Below are positions 8,330 through 16,541 of a stretch of DNA of 64,000 nt, in pieces. The DNA is taken from assembly GCF_003054285.1 (NCBI RefSeq), contig NZ_QBKS01000002.1:868001-932000 (forward strand), read 5' to 3'. Below the pieces are notes generated by a model. The model saw only the letters and a list, made by a program, of their open reading frames with translations. It had not been told where the DNA came from and ran no database searches. Made by a program: the position numbers and the translations under genes. This stretch comes from Litoreibacter ponti (GTDB taxonomy: Bacteria; Pseudomonadota; Alphaproteobacteria; Rhodobacterales; Rhodobacteraceae). Within the stretch, counting starts at the first letter, position 1. Each line of letters begins with the position of its first letter.

Positions 8330-9177
8330 TGTTCCCGACCCCGATCGAAAAGACCTCGCGCACGTGGCAGCTGACCTATCAGGCGCTTTTGCCGGTGGCG
8401 CTGGCGATCTGGCTGCTGCCGCTGATCGCGGTGGCGACCTTTTCCATCAAGCCCGACGCAGACTTCACCAACGGCAACTACTGGGGCCTGCCCTCGTCTT
8501 TCGAGTTCTTCACCAACTACGGCAAGGTCTTTTTCGAGAGCGACATGCCGCGCTATATGCTGAACTCGGTTCTGATCACGGTTCCCACGGTGATCGGCGC
8601 AGTGGCGCTCAGCTGCATGACGGGCTTCGCGCTCGGGGTCTACAAGTTCAACGGGAACCTCTGGATTTTCTTCATGTTCATCGCGGGCAACTTCGTGCCC
8701 TTCCAAATCCTGATGGTGCCGGTGCGCGACCTGTCGGTCGACTTGGGGCTCTACGACACCAAGCTGGGGCTGGTGCTGTTCCACGTGGCTTTCCAGACCG
8801 GCTTCTGTACGCTCTTCATGCGCAACTTCATCCGTGCCCTGCCCTATGCGCTGATCGAGGCCGCGCGGGTCGAGGGCATCTCTGAATGGCGCATTTTCTT
8901 CTTCGTGGTCATGCCACTGATGAAGCCCGCGCTGGCGGCACTGGCCGTGCTGATCTTCACCTTCATCTGGAACGACTACTTCTGGGCGGTTGTGCTGACC
9001 CAGGGCCCCGACGCGCAGCCGGTGACCGCAGGGATCACCTCATTCAACTCGCAGTACCGCGCCGCATATCACCTCATGAGCGCAGGCTCGATCGTCGCGG
9101 CCTTGCCGCCGGTGGCCATGTTCTTCCTGATGCAGAAACACTTCATCGCGGGCCTGACCCTCGGAGCCGTTAAGTAA
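8329..9177 (+). CDS. Sugar ABC transporter permease, MalG-type
   Basis: This 282-aa permease is the second membrane subunit of the galactoside importer. Helices are visible from ALLPVALAIWLLPLIAVATF onward, and the EAA loop is EAARVEGISEWRIFFFVVMP. The C-terminus ends in AGLTLGAVK, as is common in the MalG group (family ending GLTxGAVKG). I chose ATG 8329 (MFPTPIEKTSRTW), which overlaps the preceding stop by one base. The open frame extends far upstream, but that part only mirrors the first permease gene. Its stop overlaps the alpha-galactosidase start by one base. Confidence 0.94.
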   Translation: MFPTPIEKTSRTWQLTYQALLPVALAIWLLPLIAVATFSIKPDADFTNGNYWGLPSSFEFFTNYGKVFFESDMPRYMLNSVLITVPTVIGAVALSCMTGFALGVYKFNGNLWIFFMFIAGNFVPFQILMVPVRDLSVDLGLYDTKLGLVLFHVAFQTGFCTLFMRNFIRALPYALIEAARVEGISEWRIFFFVVMPLMKPALAALAVLIFTFIWNDYFWAVVLTQGPDAQPVTAGITSFNSQYRAAYHLMSAGSIVAALPPVAMFFLMQKHFIAGLTLGAVK

Positions 9178-11276
9178 TGATCGACGAGACGTTTCAGGCC
9201 TGGCGCCTGGATGACGTGCGGCAGACGCTTGTGCTGGCCGCACGCCGAACCCGACTGCCAGAGGTCGTCTACTGGGGCCCGCCGCTGCCCGCGGAGGAGG
9301 ACCTCGCAACCCTCTTTCATGCCCACGCGCTGGACGTCACCGGCGGGATGCTCGACGAGAACCCCGACCTGTCGATCTGCCCGGAAGCCTCGCGCACGTT
9401 TCCGGGCCAGCCCGGCCTGATCATCCGCTCCGAAGGTGGCACGCCGCTGTTGCCGAAGTTCTGCTATGACAGGGCCGACCAGACAGACGACACGCTTACC
9501 TTGCGCTATAAGGATGCCGATCTGGGCCTGCATTATGCGGCCCAGTTCAAGACCGATCCCGACACGCGGGTCATCACCTGCAAGGCTACGCTCGACACCG
9601 ATGCGCCGGTGCATCTGCATTGGATGGCGGCACCGGTCATGCCCGGCCCGCAGCTCAGTGACGAGATGATCGACGTGGCGGGCCGCTGGACGGGGGAGTT
9701 CCAGCTCAACCGCACCGCATGGTCGCCGGGGATGCGCTACCGCGAGAACCGCACGGGCCGCACCGGGCACGAGCATTTCCCCGGCCTGATCGTCCCCTGC
9801 CGCGGCGCCACCAACACCCTAGGACAGGCCTACGCCTTCCACTACGGCTGGTCCGGCGGGCACAAGATGATCGCCGAGGAATTGCCAGATGGGCGCCGCC
9901 AGATTCAGTTCGGCCACGCCGCAAGGATGGAGGTCAACGCCGCCACACATTTCTCCTCCGCCTCGCTTTATATCACCTTTTCGGATGACGGCCTGAACGG
10001 CTGCGCCGTGGCGTTTCAGCGCCACCTGCGCGACCGTATCGTGACGCCCGCCAATGACCGCCCGCGCCCTGTGCATTACAACTGCTGGGAGGCGGTGTAT
10101 TTCGACCATAAGCTCGACGTGCTCAAAGACATCGCGACCCGCGCCGCCGATCTGGGGGCTGAACGGTTCGTGCTTGATGATGGCTGGTTCGGGCAGCGCG
10201 ACGACGACACCACGTCGCTGTCGGATTGGGAGGTCGATCCGCGCAAATACCCCGACGGGCTTGGCCCCCTGATTGACCACGTCCACGCGGCGGGCATGTC
10301 CTTTGGCATCTGGTTCGAGCCGGAGATGATCAACCCCGACAGCAACCTGCACCGCGCCCATCCCGACTGGGCCTTGGGCTCTGAGGATCAGACCCTTGGC
10401 CGCCAACAAAAGGCGCTTAACATGGGTCTGCCCGAGGTGCGCGATTTCGTCTACGACCGTATGGCCGCGATCCTGTCGGAATACCCGATCGACTACATCA
10501 AGTGGGACCACAACCGCGTTCTGCCCGCGCCTGACGCGGACCAGACCCGCGGCTCTTATGCGCTGATCGACCGGCTGCGCGCCGATTTCCCGGCCGTCGA
10601 GATCGAAAGCTGCGCGTCGGGCGGCGGACGCATCGATTTCGGCATTCTCAAGCGCACCCAGCGGGTGTGGCTGAGCGACAGCAACGACGCGCTCGAGCGG
10701 TTGAAAATGCAGCACAATGCGGCGTTGTTCCTGCCCATGTCGGTCACCGGCTCCCATGTCGGCCCACGCCGTTGCCATACGTCCGGCCGCGTGCTCGACA
10801 TCTCGTTCCGCGCCTGGGTCGCGGCCCAGCGGCATATGGGGTTCGAAATGGACCCGCGCGAGCTGGACCCCCGCGAGGAGGCCGTGCTGCGCGAGGTCAC
10901 CTCGTGGTGGAAGCACAACCGCGACTGGTTGATCCCCGCTGATATTCTGCGCCTCGACAGCGCTGATCCGGCAGTAATCGCAGAGCAGCAGATGGCCCGC
11001 GACCACTCCCGTTTCGTGGTCTTCGCGGGCAAGGCCGGCACGTCGACCCAGATCGCGCCGCGCCCGCTGCGCCTGACCCGGCTTGAGCCTGACGCGCGCT
11101 ACCGTGTGACGCTGGTCAATCGCAACAACATCGCCCCACCAGCCCTGTCCCGCGGCAACCCGATCCTGAAAGAGCGCAGCATCGAGGTCTCGGGCACGTG
11201 GCTGATGACCCAAGGCCTGACACTGCCATGGTCCTTCCCGGAAACGATGTGGGTGCTTGAAGGGGAAAAACTGTGA
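9177..11276 (+). CDS. Alpha-galactosidase, GH36
   Basis: This 699-aa cytoplasmic enzyme removes terminal alpha-linked galactose from imported oligosaccharides. The GH36 pattern is clear: a beta-rich N-terminal domain, then VLDDGWFGQRDDD, GIWFEPEMINPDS, the nucleophile motif IKWDHNR (Asp about residue 444), and the acid/base region ESCASGGGRIDFGIL with WLSDSNDALERL (Asp about 501). Length matches bacterial GH36 (about 700-740). There is no signal peptide, in line with uptake of the intact sugar. It overlaps the permease stop by one base. It is one of two galactosidases of opposite anomer in the same operon. Confidence 0.94.
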   Translation: MIDETFQAWRLDDVRQTLVLAARRTRLPEVVYWGPPLPAEEDLATLFHAHALDVTGGMLDENPDLSICPEASRTFPGQPGLIIRSEGGTPLLPKFCYDRADQTDDTLTLRYKDADLGLHYAAQFKTDPDTRVITCKATLDTDAPVHLHWMAAPVMPGPQLSDEMIDVAGRWTGEFQLNRTAWSPGMRYRENRTGRTGHEHFPGLIVPCRGATNTLGQAYAFHYGWSGGHKMIAEELPDGRRQIQFGHAARMEVNAATHFSSASLYITFSDDGLNGCAVAFQRHLRDRIVTPANDRPRPVHYNCWEAVYFDHKLDVLKDIATRAADLGAERFVLDDGWFGQRDDDTTSLSDWEVDPRKYPDGLGPLIDHVHAAGMSFGIWFEPEMINPDSNLHRAHPDWALGSEDQTLGRQQKALNMGLPEVRDFVYDRMAAILSEYPIDYIKWDHNRVLPAPDADQTRGSYALIDRLRADFPAVEIESCASGGGRIDFGILKRTQRVWLSDSNDALERLKMQHNAALFLPMSVTGSHVGPRRCHTSGRVLDISFRAWVAAQRHMGFEMDPRELDPREEAVLREVTSWWKHNRDWLIPADILRLDSADPAVIAEQQMARDHSRFVVFAGKAGTSTQIAPRPLRLTRLEPDARYRVTLVNRNNIAPPALSRGNPILKERSIEVSGTWLMTQGLTLPWSFPETMWVLEGEKL

Positions 11277-11322
11277 TGGACGTCAAAAATGAGACCGTTA
11301 CAAATACACCTCGGAGGCTGAC

Positions 11323-12093
11323 ATGACGAAGATTGCCACGTTCCACGACCTAGAGGGCGCATCCGTTTTCATCACGGGCGGTGGCTCCGGCATCGGCGCG
11401 TCGCTCACGGACGGCTTCCTCGACCAAGGCGCCAAGGTGGCCTTCATCGGTCGCTCGGATGCCTCTGACTTCGTGGCCGAGATGCACGAAAAGCATGGGG
11501 CTGCACCGCTGTTTATACAAGGCGACATCACCGACACCGATGTTCTGACGGCCGCAATTGCGCAATCCGCCGAGGCCCACGGTCCGATCACCGCCCTGGT
11601 CAACAACGCCGCCAATGACAAGCGCCACACCACCGCCGAGGTCGACGACGACTTCTTCGACCGGATGATGGCGATTAATCTGAAGGCTTATTTCTTTGCG
11701 TGCCAGGCAGTTTTACCGCAGATGAAGGACGCAGGCGGCGGCTCGATCATCAACTTCTCTTCGATCAGCTACATGATGGGCAACGCGGGCTACCCGCTCT
11801 ACACCGCCGCCAATTCCGGCATTAACGGCATGACCCGATCGCTTGCCCGCGAGTTCGGCCCTGATCGCATCAGGGTCAACGCGCTGGCCCCCGGCTGGGT
11901 CCTGACCCAGAAGCAAAAGGACCTCTGGGTCACGCCCGAAGGGCTCGACTCCCATCTCGACCGGCAGTGCCTCAAGGACACGCTCGATCCAGACGATATG
12001 ATTAACGGCGTGCTCTTCCTTGCCTCCAAAACGTCCAAAATGATGACCGGCCAATCGCTCGTGATCGACGGCGGTGTGGTCGTCACCGGCTGA
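11323..12093 (+). CDS. SDR-family dehydrogenase, probable D-galactose 1-dehydrogenase
   Basis: This 256-aa protein has the SDR Rossmann start with TGGGSGIG near residues 17-24 and NNAA at the end of beta strand 4. Position in the operon (glycosidases, then this, then lactonase, kinase and aldolase) suggests it oxidises galactose to galactonolactone, as SDR galactose dehydrogenases of rhizobia do. The active-site serine region FSSISYMMG and Tyr 160 are present. The canonical YxxxK lysine is replaced: the sequence reads YTAAN, with Asn 164. That could alter chemistry or mark a subfamily. GGAGG precedes the ATG. The galactose dehydrogenase call rests mainly on context. Confidence 0.75.
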   Translation: MTKIATFHDLEGASVFITGGGSGIGASLTDGFLDQGAKVAFIGRSDASDFVAEMHEKHGAAPLFIQGDITDTDVLTAAIAQSAEAHGPITALVNNAANDKRHTTAEVDDDFFDRMMAINLKAYFFACQAVLPQMKDAGGGSIINFSSISYMMGNAGYPLYTAANSGINGMTRSLAREFGPDRIRVNALAPGWVLTQKQKDLWVTPEGLDSHLDRQCLKDTLDPDDMINGVLFLASKTSKMMTGQSLVIDGGVVVTG

Positions 12094-13004
12094 TGAGCGA
12101 TGATGTAAGATATCCTGACTGGATCGCGGTCGACTGGGGCACCTCGAACCTGCGCGTCTGGGCGATGACGGCAGAGGGCGAGATGCTGGCACACAACGGC
12201 TCCGACGCGGGTATGTCGACACTGGAGCCCGCAGATTTCGAAGTCACTCTGTTGGCTCATATCGCCCCGTGGCTTCCGGCCGGGCGCACCACACCCGTGA
12301 TCGCGTGCGGCATGGTCGGCTCTCGCCAGGGCTGGGCCGAGGCACCATACCGCGCCGTACCCTGCCCCCCGTCCGGCGTGCTGATTGACGTGCCCTGCAA
12401 GGATGCCCGCATCACGATGCACATCCTGCCGGGCCTCAAACAGGAAAAATCCGCCGATGTCATGCGCGGCGAAGAGACCCAGATCGCGGGCTTTCTCGCC
12501 AGGGAGCCGCGCTACGACGGCATCGTTTGCCTGCCCGGCACCCATACGAAATGGGCGCAAATCTCGGCGGGCGAGGTCGTGTCGTTCCAGACGTTTATGA
12601 CCGGCGAGATGTTCGACCTTCTCAGCCACGCCTCCGTGCTGCGGCATTCCCTGGGCGAGGGCAAAGCGCTGGATGAAGCCAGCTTCGCCGATGCCGTGTC
12701 CGACACGATGTCCCGCCCCGAGGCGGTCGCCACGCAACTGTTCAAGATCCGTGCAGCCGACCTGCTGTTCGGTGCGTCAGAGGCCGTGTGCCGGGGGCGC
12801 CTGTCCGGTCTCTTGCTCGGGCTGGAGCTTGCCGCCGCACGCCCCTACTGGCTGGGCCAGCCTGTCTGCCTCGTGGGCGCGCCCAGCCTGAACACGCTCT
12901 ATGCCAAGGCGCTGGTGATCCAGGGGCTGGAGGCCCCGCAATATGATGCCGATGAGATGACCCTCTGGGGCCTGTCCGCCGCGTACAAGGAGAGTTTCTC
13001 ATGA
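12093..13004 (+). CDS. dgoK: 2-dehydro-3-deoxygalactonokinase
   Basis: This 303-aa enzyme phosphorylates 2-keto-3-deoxygalactonate at C6 with ATP in the De Ley-Doudoroff pathway. The DgoK family start is visible as WIAVDWGTSNLRVWAM, a phosphate-binding ASKHA-type loop, followed by the family block CGMVGSRQGWAEAPY and GLVCLPGTHTKW-like FACLPGTHTKWA (here IVCLPGTHTKWAQ). Its ATG overlaps the dehydrogenase stop by one base, and its stop overlaps the aldolase start by four. The length fits the family (about 290-305). Confidence 0.95.
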   Translation: MSDDVRYPDWIAVDWGTSNLRVWAMTAEGEMLAHNGSDAGMSTLEPADFEVTLLAHIAPWLPAGRTTPVIACGMVGSRQGWAEAPYRAVPCPPSGVLIDVPCKDARITMHILPGLKQEKSADVMRGEETQIAGFLAREPRYDGIVCLPGTHTKWAQISAGEVVSFQTFMTGEMFDLLSHASVLRHSLGEGKALDEASFADAVSDTMSRPEAVATQLFKIRAADLLFGASEAVCRGRLSGLLLGLELAAARPYWLGQPVCLVGAPSLNTLYAKALVIQGLEAPQYDADEMTLWGLSAAYKESFS

Positions 13005-13606
13005 GCCGCACCCTGATCGCCATTCTGCGCGGCATTACCCCCGACGAGGCCGTGCCGGTCTGCGAGGCCCTCATTGACGCGGGCATCACCTCGATCGAGG
13101 TGCCAATGAACTCGCCCGACCCGCTGGACAGTATCGCGGCGATGGCGCGGGCCTTCGGCGACCGCGCCCTGATCGGGGCTGGCACCGTTCTGACCAAGGG
13201 TGATGTGGCCGGCGTCGCAGGCGTAGGTGGCAAGCTGATCGTGTCGCCCAATGCGGATGTGGATGTCATCAAGGCCACCGTTGCGGCGGGCTTGCAAAGC
13301 TGGCCCGGCGTCCTGACGCCCACAGAGATGTTTGCGGCCCTGCACGCAGGCGCGACGGGCCTGAAGATATTTCCGGCCTTCAAGCTCGGCCTCGACGGCC
13401 TGAAGGCCGTGCGGGCGGTGCTGCCTCCCGATGCCCCGGTCTATGCCGTGGGCGGCGTCGGGCCAGAGGGGTTCGCGGACTGGAAGGCGGCGGGCGCGGA
13501 CGGCTTCGGGATCGGCTCCGCGCTTTATAAACCGGGTCGCTCCGCCGATGAGATCAGCATCATCGCCAAGGAAATGGTCGCGGCCTACGACGCTGCCTTC
13601 TCGTGA
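13001..13606 (+). CDS. dgoA: 2-dehydro-3-deoxy-6-phosphogalactonate aldolase
   Basis: This 201-aa class I aldolase of the KDPG/KHG family splits KDPGal into pyruvate and glyceraldehyde 3-phosphate. The start LIAILRGITPDEAVPVCEAL contains the R-G-I motif, GAGTVLT is the next conserved block, and the Schiff-base lysine is Lys 122 in GLKIFPA. YAVGGVGPE matches the phosphate-binding end. ATG overlaps dgoK by four bases, and its stop overlaps the GTG of the lactonase. The pairing with dgoK favours the galactonate rather than the gluconate isomer. Confidence 0.94.
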   Translation: MSRTLIAILRGITPDEAVPVCEALIDAGITSIEVPMNSPDPLDSIAAMARAFGDRALIGAGTVLTKGDVAGVAGVGGKLIVSPNADVDVIKATVAAGLQSWPGVLTPTEMFAALHAGATGLKIFPAFKLGLDGLKAVRAVLPPDAPVYAVGGVGPEGFADWKAAGADGFGIGSALYKPGRSADEISIIAKEMVAAYDAAFS

Positions 13607-14454
13607 GCTGGAAGGTTCACGACGACCGCGCTTGCGTGCTGGGCGAAGGCGCCTTCTGGCATCCCGGGCTCGGCAAGCTGTTCTGGTGTGACATCATGGG
13701 CCGCCGACTTTTGTGCGATGAAGGGCGGGTCTGGTATTTCGAAGAACACATCTCTGCGCTTGGCTGGGTCAACGACCGCCTCTTGTTTGTCGCATCGGAA
13801 ACCGGACTGGCAACTTTCAACCTGCAAAGCGAGGTGTGGTTTCCGATCTGCAGCCTGGAGGCCGACGAGCCCAAGACACGCTCCAATGACGGACGCGCTG
13901 ACCCCAAAGGTGGCTTTTGGATCGGGACGATGGGCAAGAACGCCGAACCTGACGCGGGCGCAATCTACCGGTTCCACAAGGGCGAGTTGCGCCAGCTTTT
14001 CGCCCCGATCACAATCCCGAACGCGATCTGTTTCTCGCCCGACGGCGCCTTCGCCTTCTTCGCCGATACGTATTTCGGGCGCGTCATGCGCGTGGCGCTG
14101 GACCGCGACGGCTGGCCCTGCGCGCCGCCGATCAAATACCTTGACCTTGCGGCAGAGGGTTTGAACCCTGATGGCGCGATCATCACCGCCGAGGGCGACA
14201 TGCTGCTCGCCCAATGGGGGGCCGGGCGCGTCGCGCAATACGGCCCCGATGGCAGTTTCAAAGCTGCGTTCGACCTGCCGACAAGCCATATCACCTGCCC
14301 GGCCTTGGGCGGTTCAAACTTTTCGACCTTATTTGCGACCTCCGCCCTGCAGGGCCTCAGCGAGGCCACCGCGGCAGATCAACCCCACGCCGGGTGCACG
14401 TTCGCTATCGAGACGAGCCTGACCGGCCTTCCCGCCCCGAAAGTCCTGCTATGA
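13603..14454 (+). CDS. SMP-30/gluconolactonase-family lactonase (probable galactonolactonase)
   Basis: This 283-aa beta-propeller protein belongs to the SMP-30/LRE group, calcium- or zinc-dependent sugar lactonases. The metal ligands appear as Glu in LGEGAFWHP, Asn and Asp in RSNDGRADPKGGFWIGTM and Asp in EGLNPDGAI. It starts at a GTG that overlaps the dgoA stop by four bases. In this operon it would hydrolyse galactonolactone, made by the dehydrogenase, to galactonate. Specificity cannot be read from the sequence. Confidence 0.9.
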   Translation: MSWKVHDDRACVLGEGAFWHPGLGKLFWCDIMGRRLLCDEGRVWYFEEHISALGWVNDRLLFVASETGLATFNLQSEVWFPICSLEADEPKTRSNDGRADPKGGFWIGTMGKNAEPDAGAIYRFHKGELRQLFAPITIPNAICFSPDGAFAFFADTYFGRVMRVALDRDGWPCAPPIKYLDLAAEGLNPDGAIITAEGDMLLAQWGAGRVAQYGPDGSFKAAFDLPTSHITCPALGGSNFSTLFATSALQGLSEATAADQPHAGCTFAIETSLTGLPAPKVLL

Positions 14455-16313
14455 AACGCACACTTGGTGTCTGTTATTACCCCGAACATTGGCCGGAGGA
14501 TCTCTGGCCAGAGGATGCCGCGCGCATGGTCGAGGCGGGCCTGTCTTGGGTCCGCATAGGGGAATTCGCCTGGTCTCGTTTGGAGCCGTCCCCGGGAAAT
14601 TTGCAGCTCGACTGGCTCGACCGGGCAATTAAGGTGCTCGGCAATGCCGGGCTGAAGGTGATCCTCGGCACGCCCACCGCTACGCCGCCGCGATGGATGG
14701 CAGACAAGCACCCCGACATGTTCGCCCGTGACGCCGGGGGGCATGTGCGCGGCTTCGGCTCGCGGCGGCACTATTGCTTCTCCCATCAGGGCTACCGCGC
14801 CGAGAGCCGCCGCATCACCGAGATCCTCGCCAAACGCTACGGCGCGAACCCGCACGTTGCGGCGTGGCAAACCGACAACGAATACGGCTGCCACGACACG
14901 GTGCTCAGCTACTCCGACGCGGCGTTGGCCGGATTTCGGGACTGGCTGTCCCAGAAATACCAATCCCCGGACGCGCTGAACCGCGCCTGGGGCAATATCT
15001 TCTGGTCGATGGAGTACGCGAGTTTCGACGAAATCGGCCTGCCCAACCTGACCGTGACCGAGCCGAACCCGGCCCACGTCATGGATTTTCGACGCTACAG
15101 CTCGGATCAGGTCGTCGCGTTCAACCGCGATCAGACCGAGATTCTGCGCCGCCACACCGACGCGCCGCTGATCCACAACTACATGGGGCGGGTCACGGAG
15201 TTCGACCATTTCGATGTAGGTGCCGACCTCGATATTGCGTCGTGGGACAGCTATCCGCTGGGCTTTCTCGAGGACCGGATGGAGGATAGCGACGCCCACA
15301 AACGCAGCTTCGCACAACAGGGCGACCCCGATTTTCAGGCTTTCCATCATGACCTGTATCGCGCCGTCGGACGCGGGCGCTGGTGGATCATGGAGCAACA
15401 GCCGGGCCCTGTTAATTGGGCCCCGGTCAACCCCGCGCCCTTGCCCGGCATGTGCCGTCTATGGGCGTGGGAAGCGTTTGCCCACGGGGCTGAAACCGTG
15501 TGCTATTTCCGCTGGCGGCAGGCCCCGTTCGCGCAAGAGCAGATGCATGCCGGACTATTGCGCCCGGACTCAGTGGCGGCTCCGGCCTTGGGCGAGGCCG
15601 CCGACGTGGCGCGCGAAATCGCGGCGATGCCGGATGTCGGCACGGTGGAGGCAAAGGTCGCGCTGATCTTCGACTACCCGTCGAACTGGGCTTGGGAAGT
15701 GCAACCACAGGGATCAGCCTTCAGCTATTTCCGTCTGGTCTTCGAGACCTATCGCACCCTGCGCAGTCTCGGCCTCGATATCGACGTGGTCGCCCCAAGT
15801 GGGGTCTTGCAGCGTCACAAACTGGTGCTCGCACCCGGCGTTTTCTCGGGCGCGCAGATCCCGGATGACTGCCGCGTGATCTTGGGTCCGCGCTGCAATT
15901 CCAAGACCCCGGACTTCAAAATCAACGCCTCCCCCATTCCGGGCGTGACCGTGTCCCACGTCGAAAGTTTCCGCGCCGACATGCCCCGCGCACTGCCGGA
16001 CGGTGGCGCGATGATCCATTGGCAGGAGCATCTCGAAACCACGCTTCCGGTGCACGAGACCAGTGCCATTGGCGAGGCGGTGTTGGTGGGGGGTCGTGCG
16101 ATGTATCTCGCGGCGTGGCTTGATTTCGAGGCGTTGCGGCGGGTGTTTCGCACCCAATGCGAGGCCTGCGGGATCACGACCGTGGATCTGCCCGAAGGGC
16201 TGCGCCTGCGCCGCACTCAAACGCATCAGTTTGTGTTCAATTACGGGCGGGATCCGGTGTCGTGGCGCGGGCAGAACATCGCGCCCGCAGGGGTCTATTG
16301 GACTGAATTATAA
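14451..16313 (+). CDS. Beta-galactosidase, GH42
   Basis: This 620-aa enzyme hydrolyses beta-galactosides. The GH42 start LGVCYYPEHWPEDLWPEDA is unmistakable. The acid/base Glu is about residue 144 in TDNEYGCH and the nucleophile Glu about 315 in MEQQPGPVNW. The trimer and C-terminal domains follow, for example LIFDYPSNWAWEVQPQG. The start ATG at 14451 overlaps the lactonase stop by four bases; the open frame reaches further upstream but that part lacks family similarity. There is no signal peptide, so the substrate is cut after import. It is the last gene of the operon and is followed by a hairpin. Confidence 0.95.
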   Translation: MKRTLGVCYYPEHWPEDLWPEDAARMVEAGLSWVRIGEFAWSRLEPSPGNLQLDWLDRAIKVLGNAGLKVILGTPTATPPRWMADKHPDMFARDAGGHVRGFGSRRHYCFSHQGYRAESRRITEILAKRYGANPHVAAWQTDNEYGCHDTVLSYSDAALAGFRDWLSQKYQSPDALNRAWGNIFWSMEYASFDEIGLPNLTVTEPNPAHVMDFRRYSSDQVVAFNRDQTEILRRHTDAPLIHNYMGRVTEFDHFDVGADLDIASWDSYPLGFLEDRMEDSDAHKRSFAQQGDPDFQAFHHDLYRAVGRGRWWIMEQQPGPVNWAPVNPAPLPGMCRLWAWEAFAHGAETVCYFRWRQAPFAQEQMHAGLLRPDSVAAPALGEAADVAREIAAMPDVGTVEAKVALIFDYPSNWAWEVQPQGSAFSYFRLVFETYRTLRSLGLDIDVVAPSGVLQRHKLVLAPGVFSGAQIPDDCRVILGPRCNSKTPDFKINASPIPGVTVSHVESFRADMPRALPDGGAMIHWQEHLETTLPVHETSAIGEAVLVGGRAMYLAAWLDFEALRRVFRTQCEACGITTVDLPEGLRLRRTQTHQFVFNYGRDPVSWRGQNIAPAGVYWTEL

Positions 16314-16320
16314 CAAAAAA

Positions 16321-16346
16321 CCCGCGAGGCCATAAGGCGTCGCGGG
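16321..16346. terminator. Terminator between GH42 and the tRNA, probably two-way
   Basis: CCCGCGA (16321-16327) pairs with TCGCGGG (16340-16346), and GCC with GGC around an ATAA loop, with one G-G mismatch. Six A bases (16315-16320) on the left give a U-run for the minus-strand tRNA transcript, whose 3' end is 5 bases away. The plus-strand side has only CTTATT, so termination of the galactoside operon may be weaker. Confidence 0.75.
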
Positions 16347-16351
16347 CTTAT

Positions 16352-16428
<77 letters not shown>

Positions 16429-16541
16429 AATGGGCGGGGGATATTAAAGCCAAGGCGTCGGGTCAAGCGGGAATCGCTGAATTAAGGTTTCCTAACGCGC
16501 GGGCCATTAACCTTCGTGAACGGCAAGAGGGAGAGCTTCCG

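Noticed and set aside
14214..14450. In-frame extension of the GH42 gene (about 79 codons upstream)
   Set aside because: It overlaps the lactonase gene fully, has no GH42 similarity, and the ATG at 14451 starts exactly at the family N-terminus with a four-base overlap typical of this operon.
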